Assembly (NCBI RefSeq): GCF_001457695.1 | Contig: NZ_LN831025.1 | Location: 434,001 to 498,000, forward strand | Direction of reading: 5' to 3' | Length of the DNA stretch: 64,000 nt | Origin: Campylobacter jejuni | GTDB taxonomy: Bacteria; Campylobacterota; Campylobacteria; Campylobacterales; Campylobacteraceae | In this document: piece by piece, positions 46,791 to 55,727 of the stretch | Position numbering within the stretch: the first letter of the stretch is position 1 | Layout: the number at the start of each line of letters is the position of its first letter | Program-made: the position numbers and the translations under genes | The notes under the pieces: model-generated | The model's input: only the letters and a program-made list of their open reading frames with translations | Databases searched by the model: none | What the model was told of the DNA's origin: nothing

Positions 46791-46807
46791 TTGTTTGTGC
46801 TAGTTTG
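46783..46807. terminator. Hairpin spanning the shared stop region of the Na/Pi gene and pbpB
   Basis: CAAACTAG (46783-46790) and CTAGTTTG (46800-46807) form an 8-bp stem with a 9-nt loop. The left arm contains the overlapping stop codons of both convergent genes. There is no long T-run on either side, so termination efficiency is uncertain. Confidence 0.5.
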
Positions 46808-48595
46808 GTTATTGTCTTGTATAGGCGTTAGAAATTCTTCATTGATTAAAATATCAACAACATCTTTAAACATAGGCAAAGCACTTTGTGCAGCATAATA
46901 ACTATAAGGTTTAGTAGGATGTCTTACGAGAACTCCTATGGTATAGGCGTGATTTAAATCATTTGCAAAGCCAAAAAAGGAAGCATTGTAGCGATTTGAG
47001 GTATAACCTTGTCTTTCGGCTATTCTTGCTGTTCCTGTTTTACCTCCTGCAATAATACCTTGTGTAATTGCCTTTTTTCCTGTTCCTTTTTCTATAACAT
47101 TTATAAGAACATTTTGCATCGTTTTAGCGGCTTCGCTAGAAAGAATTTTTTCTTTTTTTACATCATCATCAAGATTTGTAAAGCGTCCATTTTGATAGAA
47201 TTTTTCAGCTAAACGTGGTGTGATATAAAACCCATCATTGTTGAAAACATTATAAGCTGCAAGGAGTTGTATAAAGGTTGTTTTAAGTCCATAACCATAA
47301 CTTAAAACAGATTTTTCTATATCTCTTAAGCGCTTAGGATTTGGAATTTCTCCTTTTTGTTCATAGGGTAGATCAATACCACTTTTTTCGCCAAATTTAA
47401 ATATTTTAAGTCCTGATACGATTTCTATATTGTTAAGCCTTTTAGCAATTTGTATCATGCCTATATTTGAAGAATATCTTATAACTTCCTCCATAGTCAT
47501 TTTGTCCATTTTGTGATCGTCTTTGATGGTGAAACGTCCTAGCTTGTAAGAACCGCCATAAGTATTAATCACTTCATCCATTTTTATTTTACCAAGTCTT
47601 AAGGCTGTTGTAAAGATAAAAGGTTTGATAACAGAACCTGCTTCATAGCCGTATTCTATAGCGCTTGCATTAAGAACCGATAGATCTTTTCCACGATTTT
47701 GTGGGTTATAGCGCCTTGAGCTTGCTAAAGCTAAAATTCTTCCTGTTTTGCTTTCCATTACCCCAACGATGATTTCATTGGCTTTTAAATCCTCATTTCT
47801 TTGATCTATAGCTTTCTCTATACTTTTTTGCAGTTTTAAAGAAAGATTTAAATATAAATCACAACCATTAATCTTTTTTTGCTGTAGTGAATTTAGATTT
47901 AAAATAATATTTCCACCTATATCTTTAAGTCCTTGAATTTTTTCATTTTGAACAGGGTTTAGACATTCATCGTAGTATTTTTCTAAACCTTTAACTCCTA
48001 TATTTTTTAAAATTCCACTTTCTGGATCTAATATCATTTTGGTATAACCGATAATAGGAGTAAAAGAATCTTTTGACATGTAAATTCTATCTTCTTCATG
48101 TTCGATGATATTTAATCCTCTTGTTTCAACTCTTCCAGAGTTATTTGTAAAAGCTTTGAAAAAACCTTGTATATAAAGTTTTTTAGCAAGATCTTTAAGG
48201 TAGCTTGCTTGCTTGGAGTCTAAGTTTTGTAAAAGAACAAAATTATAAGAGCGTTTTTTTTGATTTTGCATTCTTTTTTTAATATCTGCTACTTGATCGT
48301 TACTTATCCCACTATAAATTTGAAAAAGCTTTAAAAATAGATCAAATTTATCTTTGTTAATGCTTCTAAGATCAATTTCAGCGCGATAAATTTGTTTAGA
48401 ACTTGTGATAGTAAAATTATCTTTGGTTATAATCGATCCTCTTAGAGCAAGAGCGTATTGATCTTTTTCAGTGTTAGGTATATGACGTTTTGATGTAAGA
48501 AAAAAAGTAGAGCTGATAAAAATAATCATAAACAAAAGTGCCATGCAGTAGGCAAAGGCAACTTTTGAAACCCTATTTTTTTTATATTCTTGCAT
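46787..48595 (-). CDS. pbpB: Septal peptidoglycan transpeptidase (FtsI/PBP2-type)
   Basis: A 602-residue class B penicillin-binding protein. It has an N-terminal membrane anchor (VAFAYCMALLFMIIFISSTF), a dimerisation domain, and a transpeptidase domain with the active serine in AGSVIKPFIF, the SSN triad in RYSSNIGM, and KTGTAR. The division enzyme FtsI is the best match. It lies directly after fliE on the same strand with a 6-nt gap, so it may be read from the flagellar promoter as well. Equivalent to Cj0525c. Confidence 0.93.
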   Translation of the reverse strand: MQEYKKNRVSKVAFAYCMALLFMIIFISSTFFLTSKRHIPNTEKDQYALALRGSIITKDNFTITSSKQIYRAEIDLRSINKDKFDLFLKLFQIYSGISNDQVADIKKRMQNQKKRSYNFVLLQNLDSKQASYLKDLAKKLYIQGFFKAFTNNSGRVETRGLNIIEHEEDRIYMSKDSFTPIIGYTKMILDPESGILKNIGVKGLEKYYDECLNPVQNEKIQGLKDIGGNIILNLNSLQQKKINGCDLYLNLSLKLQKSIEKAIDQRNEDLKANEIIVGVMESKTGRILALASSRRYNPQNRGKDLSVLNASAIEYGYEAGSVIKPFIFTTALRLGKIKMDEVINTYGGSYKLGRFTIKDDHKMDKMTMEEVIRYSSNIGMIQIAKRLNNIEIVSGLKIFKFGEKSGIDLPYEQKGEIPNPKRLRDIEKSVLSYGYGLKTTFIQLLAAYNVFNNDGFYITPRLAEKFYQNGRFTNLDDDVKKEKILSSEAAKTMQNVLINVIEKGTGKKAITQGIIAGGKTGTARIAERQGYTSNRYNASFFGFANDLNHAYTIGVLVRHPTKPYSYYAAQSALPMFKDVVDILINEEFLTPIQDNNQTSTNN

Positions 48596-48601
48596 TAGGG
48601 T

Positions 48602-48898
48602 TTAAATTTGAGTTCTTGTGATTTCTTTATAAGCACTGATCGCTTTATTTCTTACTTCTAGCATAAATTTCATGCTGCTTTCAGCTTTAGTGATAGCTAT
48701 AGCTGCTTGATGTAAATCTTTTACTTGTCCTGTGGCAATGTCTGTCATTGCAGCTTCTCCACTTTCTTGTGCTTTGTTTAAATCATTGATTTCATTTTTA
48801 AGCATCTTGGCAAATTCATCACCAATTCCTGTGGAATTTTGACTTTTGTTGGTATTTGAAATATTATTATTTAATCTTAAATCATTAATATTGTTCAT
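48602..48898 (-). CDS. fliE: Flagellar hook-basal body protein FliE
   Basis: A 98-residue FliE, the adaptor between the MS ring and the rod. It has the family's helical C-terminus (SSMKFMLEVRNKAISAYKEI). It is the third gene of the minus-strand operon flgB-flgC-fliE and begins 6 nt after flgC. Confidence 0.95.
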   Translation of the reverse strand: MNNINDLRLNNNISNTNKSQNSTGIGDEFAKMLKNEINDLNKAQESGEAAMTDIATGQVKDLHQAAIAITKAESSMKFMLEVRNKAISAYKEITRTQI

Positions 48899-48904
48899 TT
48901 TTTA

Positions 48905-49399
48905 TTATCCTCTTAATAAATCAATCGCACTTTGAGCTATAGTTTTTGCACTTGTAAAAGCACTTACATTGGCTTGATAAGCTCTTGTAGCTTCAATCAA
49001 ATCTGCCATTTCAATGACAGGGTTTACATTTGGATACGCTACATAACCTTCAGTATTTGCATCAGGATGGCTTGGATCATACTTCATACGAAAGTCTTTG
49101 TCATCTCTGACCACTTTATCCACTACAACACTTTGAATAGCAGGTTTAGCTTCTTCTGGCGAACTTGGATCATTTAAAGGATTTTCATATTTTAAAAAAT
49201 TATTATCTTTGTTAATTTGCTCATTTAAAAGCTTATCAAAATCTGTTGCTTTAAAGATCACTTCGCGTCTTCTATAAGGCCCACCTTCAGCTGTTCTTGT
49301 AGTATTTGCATTAGCTATATTAGAGCTAATAACATTCATTCTAAAACGTTGAGCACTTAAACCATAACCACTAATATCAAAATTACTTAAGTATGCCAT
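48905..49399 (-). CDS. flgC: Flagellar proximal rod protein FlgC
   Basis: A 164-residue rod protein. The N-terminal motif GLSAQRFRMNVISSNIANANTTRT and the C-terminal YQANVSAFTSAKTIAQSAIDLL are characteristic of the FlgB/C/F/G family. With FlgB and FliE it builds the base of the rod. It begins 9 nt after flgB. Confidence 0.96.
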   Translation of the reverse strand: MAYLSNFDISGYGLSAQRFRMNVISSNIANANTTRTAEGGPYRRREVIFKATDFDKLLNEQINKDNNFLKYENPLNDPSSPEEAKPAIQSVVVDKVVRDDKDFRMKYDPSHPDANTEGYVAYPNVNPVIEMADLIEATRAYQANVSAFTSAKTIAQSAIDLLRG

Positions 49400-49408
49400 A
49401 ATTTACCT

Positions 49409-49840
49409 TTAACTTAATTTAGAGCTTGCATCAAGTATAGAACTAAAGATATTGCTTTGTCTTCTTAAAACTCCATCAAGAGCTGTTATCATAACTGTAT
49501 TTTTACTCATTTCTGTGGTTTCTACATCTAGATCAACAGTATTTGCATCATTTCTTGCTAAATGTCCGTCTCTTAAGTAAATAGTAGATTTACTAGGATC
49601 TGGAAATTTCCAAGGTTTTTGATGTCCTTCTTCGGTTATGGCTAATTGCAATTCTTTATTATCATTTTTTTTAAAAATTTCATTTGCACGATTTACCAAA
49701 GCTGTTTCAAATTCAATATCTCTTGCTTTATAAAAAGGAGTATCAACATTTGCAAGATTGGCATTGATGAGTTGATTTCTTAGATTTCTACCCGCTAAAG
49801 CACCAGTGACTAGTTCTTTTGATTTAAATGGGTTAATCAT
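49409..49840 (-). CDS. flgB: Flagellar proximal rod protein FlgB
   Basis: A 143-residue rod protein with NLRNQLINANLANVDTPFYK near its N-terminus and a C-terminal helix. It is the first gene of flgB-flgC-fliE, with AAGGATAAAAAATG at its start and a clear sigma-54 promoter upstream, consistent with rod genes being in the RpoN class of the flagellar hierarchy. Confidence 0.96.
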   Translation of the reverse strand: MINPFKSKELVTGALAGRNLRNQLINANLANVDTPFYKARDIEFETALVNRANEIFKKNDNKELQLAITEEGHQKPWKFPDPSKSTIYLRDGHLARNDANTVDLDVETTEMSKNTVMITALDGVLRRQSNIFSSILDASSKLS

Positions 49841-49872
49841 TTTTTATCCTTTTTATAATTTTTAATATTAAC

Positions 49873-49890
49873 AAGCAAATACTGTTCCAA
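49873..49890 (-). promoter_or_regulatory. Sigma-54 promoter of flgB-flgC-fliE
   Basis: On the minus strand TTGGAACAGTATTTGCTT has GG and GC at the -24/-12 spacing and matches the Campylobacter RpoN consensus (GGAA-N-TTGCTT). It predicts a transcript start near 49863 and a leader of about 23 nt before flgB. In C. jejuni such promoters need the activator FlgR. Confidence 0.9.
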
Positions 49891-49919
49891 TTTAACTATT
49901 TTGTATAAAAATATCAAAA

Positions 49920-50921
49920 TTATTTTCCTTTTTGTAAATTTATGGCTTTATTGTGATCATCTATATTTGTGCTAAAAATATGAACTCCAGTATTTTTATC
50001 ACGCACAAAATATAAATAATCTGTCTTTAAAGGAAAGATAGCTGCACGAATAGCGGCTAAAGAAACATTGCAAACCGCTTCTTTAGGCAATCCTGTAAAT
50101 TTATAGGTATTATAAGAGCTATTATCTTGTCTTATTTTTTGTGGGGTAACTTTTACATGGGAGTAAATTCCATAATTTAAAGTTCCATCCATTTGAAGCT
50201 TCATACCTTTTTTAAGTCGATTGTAAATTACGCTTGCAACTATAGGCATTTCATTGTCATTAGCAGCTTCTTTTTGTATTACAGAAGCGATGATGATATA
50301 TTGGTGCCATTTTTTTGGATTATAATCACCAAAAATTTTCTCAGAAGTTTTTTTATTGGAAATTTCAGCATGGTTTAAAAGCATTTGAATGAGTAGATTT
50401 TCTGTAATGCCTTTTGGGATTTTATAAGTTTCTGGTAAAAAAACTCCTTCATCATAAGGAGCTTGAGCTTGAAATTCTTTTAAAAGCATATTTTTATCAA
50501 GTTCAAGTTGTTTGGCTGCTTGTTCTAAAAAGATTACGCTTGTTTCTCCTGGGATAAGAGTAATGGTTTGAAGTGCTGCTTTAGCAATAGTGAGTTTATG
50601 TAGAAATTCAGCCCTATTTAAATCTTTTGTACCTATGTTGATCCAGCCTGATTGAGGATGTCCTAAAAAAAATAAAATATATTTATCAATACTACTCATC
50701 TGATATTTATTTTGCTTTAAATATGTTATAATTTGAGAAATTGAACCTTGGGGAATAAATACCACAGAATTGCTTTTTAAAGGCTGAGTTAGATAATAAA
50801 AAATCCCCAAAATAAATATCAAAAAGAAGTTGCGTATGAAAAAGAAAATTTTATATATTGTTATATTTTTTGTTGTGCTTATATTAGCTTTGTTTATAGT
50901 GCTTAAAAATGGGATTGTCAT
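49920..50921 (-). CDS. mltG: Endolytic murein transglycosylase MltG (YceG-like)
   Basis: A YceG-domain protein of about 333 residues with one N-terminal membrane helix (IFFFIRNFFLIFILGIFYYL). The catalytic glutamate is in ASVIQKEAANDNE, followed by VASVIYNRLKKGMKLQMDGT and the typical YNTYKFTGLPKEAVCN. It cleaves nascent glycan strands. The start is uncertain: ATG 50921 gives a full helix but overlaps the divergent AsmA-like gene by 86 nt, ATG 51008 overlaps more, and TTG 50822 avoids overlap but shortens the helix and has no ribosome-binding site. Equivalent to Cj0529c. Confidence 0.85.
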   Translation of the reverse strand: MTIPFLSTINKANISTTKNITIYKIFFFIRNFFLIFILGIFYYLTQPLKSNSVVFIPQGSISQIITYLKQNKYQMSSIDKYILFFLGHPQSGWINIGTKDLNRAEFLHKLTIAKAALQTITLIPGETSVIFLEQAAKQLELDKNMLLKEFQAQAPYDEGVFLPETYKIPKGITENLLIQMLLNHAEISNKKTSEKIFGDYNPKKWHQYIIIASVIQKEAANDNEMPIVASVIYNRLKKGMKLQMDGTLNYGIYSHVKVTPQKIRQDNSSYNTYKFTGLPKEAVCNVSLAAIRAAIFPLKTDYLYFVRDKNTGVHIFSTNIDDHNKAINLQKGK

Positions 50922-53406
50922 CTCTAGTATCCAATTTGATTTTTTAAAATTGGAACAATTATATATTAAATTAGATAAAAAATTAATTGTACGAGCAAAA
51001 AATATCACTATAAATGAGACTCAAAATTCCGAAATTTCATCACAAACTCACTCTTCTGATAATGCTTCAACAGAGATTTTAAAAATAACAAAAAATTTAA
51101 AATATCTATATACTTTTGTTGAAGAGATTGATATACAAAATTTAAATATAAAAGATAATCATGTGCGTATTTTATTTAAAGACAATGAATTTTTTATAGA
51201 TAATGATTTATTATTTTTAAAATTAACATTACAGCGTCAAAATAAAGAACTTATAGCTGATATTAAAAAACTTTTATTAAAAGATTATGATTTAAATATT
51301 GATGGAAATTTAAGTATCAATACTAAGAGCGAGTTTTATTATTTTCAAGGTAGAGCAAGTGGAGAATTGCTTGACTTTAACGCAAGTATCTCTTACAAAG
51401 ATAAAAATTTAGCTTATAAAATAGAAGATTTAAACATTAGAAATATTACGGAAATTTTTAAAAGAGTTAATAAAAGAATAGAACTTCCGCAGAGTTTAAA
51501 TCTTTGGGTAGCATATAGGGCTAAGGGAGAATTTTATCATTTAGATTATTTGCAGGGCTTTATAGATTTTGCTAAAGATAATTATTATTTAGACAATATT
51601 AGCGCATCAGGTTATGTTAATAATGTTAAAGTTCGTTTGGATGATAAAATGAATGCTATTGAAATTCCAAAACTCGATTTAAATTTAAACAAACAAAAGC
51701 TTGATTTTGTCTTTAATAAAGCTTTCTATAATGGTGCTGATTTAAGTTCTAGTAAGGTTTATCTATATGATTTGTTTGATGAAAAAAAAGCTGGGATTTA
51801 TTTGCGCATTAAGTCTGATAATCTAAAATTTGACGAAAAACTTGCTAAAGCTTTAGAGGATTATCATTTTTCATTACCTTTTTATCAAAAAAGCGGAAAA
51901 ATTAAAAGTGATTTAGAGTTTAAAATTGATTTTCATGATAAGGGTGAAATTTCTTATAGTGGTATTTTAGCTTTAGAGAATGCTAGTATTTCTTTAGCTG
52001 ATTTTAATATTACAAAAGCATTTGTAAAATTAAATCAAAATGATTTAAATATAGAAAATGCTAGTGTTAAAAATGGCTTTTTAGAGGCTGATTTTAATGC
52101 TAAATTTGACTTACAAAAACAGCAAGGAAATTTCAATACTCAGATTTCAAGGCTTTATTTTGACAACGGGGAGCTTTTAGATTTAAAAAATCAAAATGTA
52201 GAAGTAAAATTAGATTATTCGCAAAATATTAACATTAGCATTCCTCAGTGGAATTTGATTTTAAATTTTAAAGATGGACTTGAGGCTAATCTTAATAATC
52301 CTAAGATTTTATTTTCATTTTCTCCATTACTTAAAAAGTTTGGGTTTATCGATGCTAAAAATGTTTATTATAAAACTTTAAATTTTGAAGATTTTAATGC
52401 AAGCGTTAATGATGCTTATTTTAAAAATAATTTACTTATCAACGGTCAAACTCCTTATGAAAATGATAGCTTTGATATTGTAAAAAATAAAGGCGTTATG
52501 GAAATTCATACTCAAAGCAATACAGCAAGTGCTAAAATAAGTTCTGATAATAAAGAAATTCATTTGAAAAATTTAAGTTATATTTATAGAAAAGATTCCA
52601 ACTCTTCAAATTCAACATTTGATATTTCTACTAATACCCAAAATATTAGTTTTGGTGGAGCAAATGTAGCTTTAATTTTGCCAGATTCTAATAAAACTTT
52701 GGCTTTTGATAGGGTAGAGGCTGATTTAAAAGGCAATGCTTTGGATTTTAAAGGTTTTAGAGGAAATGCAAAATTTGATCTTTATTATTCTTCTAATGAT
52801 TTAAATTTAAACGTTAGCAATATTGATGATAATTATTTAAATGAGTTTTTACAAAAACAAGCTGTTCAAGATGGAGTGTTTAACTTAAGTATAAAAGGAA
52901 GTGGATTGGAGTATTTTGATGGACAGATCGATTTTAAAAATACTTATGTGAAGGATTTAAGAGGTATAAATCAGCTTATTTCCTTTATCGATACTGTACC
53001 AAGTTTATTGATGTTTAAATCTCCAACTTTTAATCAAAAAGGTTTAAGCCTACATGATGGAAAGATTATTTTTAATAGAAAAAAAGATCTTTTAAGTGTT
53101 TCAGCTATTAATTTAAATGGCGATAGTGTAGATATATATGGTTTAGGATCAGCAAATTTAAGATTAAATACAGTGGATTTTAGTTTAGAGCTTAAAACTT
53201 TAAAATCAGCTTCAGAAGCTATATCCAAGGTTCCAATTTTAAATTATGTAATTTTAGGTAAAAATCAAGAAATTAGCACAAACTTAAAAATAGATGGAAG
53301 TATAGATGATCCTAAATTTCATACCGAAATTTTAACAGATACTCTAAAAGCCCCTTTTAATCTTATTAAAAATATCATACAACTTCCTGCTAATTTACTT
53401 AATTAA
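50836..53406 (+). CDS. Large AsmA/YhdP-like envelope protein
   Basis: An 856-residue protein with one N-terminal membrane helix (ILYIVIFFVVLILALFIVL) and a long beta-rich periplasmic part. The C-terminal third (GNALDFKGFRGNAKFDLYYS to FLQKQAVQDGVFNLSIKGSG, then TVDFSLELKTLKSASEAISK) resembles the AsmA-like C-terminal domain of YhdP-type proteins, which are thought to carry phospholipid towards the outer membrane. The start is ATG 50836, three codons into a TTG-initiated frame. No promoter is clear because the upstream DNA is inside mltG. A 14-bp terminator follows. Equivalent to Cj0530. Confidence 0.75.
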   Translation: MKKKILYIVIFFVVLILALFIVLKNGIVISSIQFDFLKLEQLYIKLDKKLIVRAKNITINETQNSEISSQTHSSDNASTEILKITKNLKYLYTFVEEIDIQNLNIKDNHVRILFKDNEFFIDNDLLFLKLTLQRQNKELIADIKKLLLKDYDLNIDGNLSINTKSEFYYFQGRASGELLDFNASISYKDKNLAYKIEDLNIRNITEIFKRVNKRIELPQSLNLWVAYRAKGEFYHLDYLQGFIDFAKDNYYLDNISASGYVNNVKVRLDDKMNAIEIPKLDLNLNKQKLDFVFNKAFYNGADLSSSKVYLYDLFDEKKAGIYLRIKSDNLKFDEKLAKALEDYHFSLPFYQKSGKIKSDLEFKIDFHDKGEISYSGILALENASISLADFNITKAFVKLNQNDLNIENASVKNGFLEADFNAKFDLQKQQGNFNTQISRLYFDNGELLDLKNQNVEVKLDYSQNINISIPQWNLILNFKDGLEANLNNPKILFSFSPLLKKFGFIDAKNVYYKTLNFEDFNASVNDAYFKNNLLINGQTPYENDSFDIVKNKGVMEIHTQSNTASAKISSDNKEIHLKNLSYIYRKDSNSSNSTFDISTNTQNISFGGANVALILPDSNKTLAFDRVEADLKGNALDFKGFRGNAKFDLYYSSNDLNLNVSNIDDNYLNEFLQKQAVQDGVFNLSIKGSGLEYFDGQIDFKNTYVKDLRGINQLISFIDTVPSLLMFKSPTFNQKGLSLHDGKIIFNRKKDLLSVSAINLNGDSVDIYGLGSANLRLNTVDFSLELKTLKSASEAISKVPILNYVILGKNQEISTNLKIDGSIDDPKFHTEILTDTLKAPFNLIKNIIQLPANLLN

Positions 53407-53411
53407 AAATA

Positions 53412-53447
53412 TTTAAAGTTTGTTTGAAAACTAAAACAAACTTTAAA
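53412..53447 (+). terminator. Strong hairpin terminator after the AsmA-like gene
   Basis: TTTAAAGTTTGTTT (53412-53425) and AAACAAACTTTAAA (53434-53447) form a perfect 14-bp stem with an 8-nt loop. It separates the AsmA-like gene from the TCA cluster. The stem is AT-rich and lacks a long T-run directly behind it. Confidence 0.7.
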
Positions 53448-53470
53448 CTTACTCTTGCATTTTTTTTTAT

Positions 53471-53480
53471 TTGTAATATA
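53471..53480 (+). promoter_or_regulatory. Candidate -10 promoter for the icd-oorC cluster
   Basis: TTGTAATATA with TG before TAATAT follows a run of nine T (53460-53468). It lies after the terminator and about 43 nt before icd. This is the only plausible promoter in front of the 8-kb TCA cluster. Confidence 0.5.
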
Positions 53481-53522
53481 CTTAAAAATGAAAATAAAAA
53501 TAAGTATTTTAAAGGACTAAAA

Positions 53523-55727
53523 ATGCAAATTACTTATACCTTAACAGATGAGTCCCCAGCTCTTGCGACTTATTCGTTTTTGCCTATAGTGAAAGCTTTT
53601 TTAAGTAGGGCACATATAGGAGTAAAAACCTCGGATATTTCTTTATCTGGAAGGATTTTAGCTACTTTTAGTGAGTATTTAAAAGAGGAGCAAAGATGTG
53701 AAGATGCTTTAGAGCTTTTAGGCGAGCTTGTCAAAAGATCGGATGCAAATCTTATTAAAACCCCAAATATTTCAGCTTCTATTCCTCAGCTTAAGGCGGC
53801 GATTAAAGAATTGCAAGATAAGGGTTATATGTTACCAAATTACCCAGATGAGCCAAAAAATGATGAAGAATTGCAAATTAAAACAAAATATCAAAAAGTT
53901 TTAGGTTCAGCGGTTAATCCTGTATTAAGACAAGGAAATTCAGATCGTCGTTCAACAAAAGCGGTAAAAGACTATGCAAAAAACAATCCTTATCGTGTGG
54001 TTGAGTTTAATCCAAACTCAAAAACTCGTGTTTCTTACATGAAAGAAGGGGATTTTTTCTCTAATGAAAAAGCGGTTTTAATCGATCAAGATTGTGTGGC
54101 TAATATAGAATTTACAAGCGTTGATGGTAAAAATGAAATTTTAAAAGAGGGCTTAAAACTTGAAAAAAATGAAATTTTAGACGCTACTTTTATGGATGTG
54201 CAAAAACTTCAGGAATTTTATGCAAAAGAAATTAAAGCAAGCAAAGATGATGATGTGCTTTTTTCTTTGCATTTAAAAGCTACAATGATGAAAGTAAGTG
54301 ATCCTATACTTTTTGGTTATGCGGTAAAAGTATTTTTTAAAGAATTATTTATCGAGTTTCAAGATGAATTTGAAAAATTAGGCATTAATCCAAATAATGG
54401 TTTAAGTGAGCTTTTAAGTAAGATCGAAAATTCAAGCAAAAAAGATGAAATTCTAAAAAAATACAATGAAATTTTAGCTAAATCTGCTGATATTTCTATG
54501 GTAAATTCCGATAAAGGCATTACAAATCTTCATGTTCCAAGCGATGTTATTGTGGATGCTTCTATGCCTGCAATGCTTAAAAATGGCGCAAGATTGTGGG
54601 ATAAGGAAGGCAGGGAAAAAGATACAAATGCCGTAATTCCTGATCAAACTTACGCGACTATTTATGAGGCGGTTATTGAAGATTTACATAAAAATGGCAC
54701 TTTAAATCCTTCAAAGCTTGGCAGTGTATCTAATGTAGGTTTAATGGCTAAAAAGGCTCAAGAATATGGATCGCACGATAAAACCTTTGTGGCTAAAGAA
54801 GAAGGAACTTTTAAAATAGTTTCTAACGGTAAAGTTTTATTAGAACATAAGGTTAGAAAAGGCGATATTTATAGAGCTAATCAGGCTAAATTTGATGCAG
54901 TGTTAAATTGGATTGATTTAGGTATAGAAAGATCAGAACTTAGTGGAGCCGAAGCTATTTTTTGGTTAGATAGCAAAAGAGCTAGTAATAAAATCATGAT
55001 AACTTTGGTGCAAAATCGTTTAAAAGAAAAGGGTAAAAATATAGCCATTTTAACTCCAAAAGAAGCTTGTTTAAGAAGTTTAGAGTTAATCCGAGAAGGT
55101 AAAGATGTTATTTCTATCACGGGTAATGTTTTAAGGGATTATTTAACCGATCTTTTTCCTATTTTAGAGCTTGGAACAAGTGCAAAAATGCTTTCTGTTG
55201 TGCCTATGTTAAAGGGTGGAGCTATGTTTGAAACAGGAGCAGGGGGTTCAGCACCTAAACAAGTAGAACAATTAGTCGAAGAAAATCATCTGCGTTGGGA
55301 TAGTTTGGGTGAATTTTTGGCTTTGCAAGCAAGTTTGGAATTTTATGCAAATAAGTGTAGCAATCATAAAGCTAAGGTTTTAGCAGAATGTCTTGATGAG
55401 GCTATAGGCGAATGGCTTGAAAATAATAAAGCTCCATCAAGAAAAGTTAAAGAAGATGACAATAGAACAAGTCATTTTTATTTAGCAATGTATTTTGCAA
55501 ATCATTTAGCAAGACAGGCAAGTGATATGGAGCTTCAAAGCTTTTTTAAAGATATTGCCCTAGAGCTTTCTTCTAATGAAGAAAAAATCAGAGCCGAATT
55601 TAACGATGCACAAGGTGTGAAAGTGGATTTGGGTGGGTATTATAAATTTGATGATGAAAAAGCAAATCAAATCATGCGTCCAAGTGTAACTTTTAATGCT
55701 ATTTTAGAAAAAATAGGACAAAAATGA
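53523..55727 (+). CDS. icd: Monomeric NADP-dependent isocitrate dehydrogenase
   Basis: A 734-residue enzyme of the monomeric (IDH-II) class, about twice the size of the common dimeric form. Segments such as TYTLTDESPALATYSFLPIV, NPVLRQGNSDRRS and GGSAPKQVEQLVEENHLRWD mark the family. It converts isocitrate to 2-oxoglutarate. The start is ATG 53523 behind AAAGGAC; an ORF extension to 53424 runs through the terminator and is rejected. It overlaps mdh by 4 nt. Confidence 0.97.
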   Translation: MQITYTLTDESPALATYSFLPIVKAFLSRAHIGVKTSDISLSGRILATFSEYLKEEQRCEDALELLGELVKRSDANLIKTPNISASIPQLKAAIKELQDKGYMLPNYPDEPKNDEELQIKTKYQKVLGSAVNPVLRQGNSDRRSTKAVKDYAKNNPYRVVEFNPNSKTRVSYMKEGDFFSNEKAVLIDQDCVANIEFTSVDGKNEILKEGLKLEKNEILDATFMDVQKLQEFYAKEIKASKDDDVLFSLHLKATMMKVSDPILFGYAVKVFFKELFIEFQDEFEKLGINPNNGLSELLSKIENSSKKDEILKKYNEILAKSADISMVNSDKGITNLHVPSDVIVDASMPAMLKNGARLWDKEGREKDTNAVIPDQTYATIYEAVIEDLHKNGTLNPSKLGSVSNVGLMAKKAQEYGSHDKTFVAKEEGTFKIVSNGKVLLEHKVRKGDIYRANQAKFDAVLNWIDLGIERSELSGAEAIFWLDSKRASNKIMITLVQNRLKEKGKNIAILTPKEACLRSLELIREGKDVISITGNVLRDYLTDLFPILELGTSAKMLSVVPMLKGGAMFETGAGGSAPKQVEQLVEENHLRWDSLGEFLALQASLEFYANKCSNHKAKVLAECLDEAIGEWLENNKAPSRKVKEDDNRTSHFYLAMYFANHLARQASDMELQSFFKDIALELSSNEEKIRAEFNDAQGVKVDLGGYYKFDDEKANQIMRPSVTFNAILEKIGQK

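Noticed and set aside
53424-53522. Upstream in-frame extension of icd
   Set aside because: It overlaps the 14-bp terminator and the promoter, and the conserved protein begins at the ATG at 53523.
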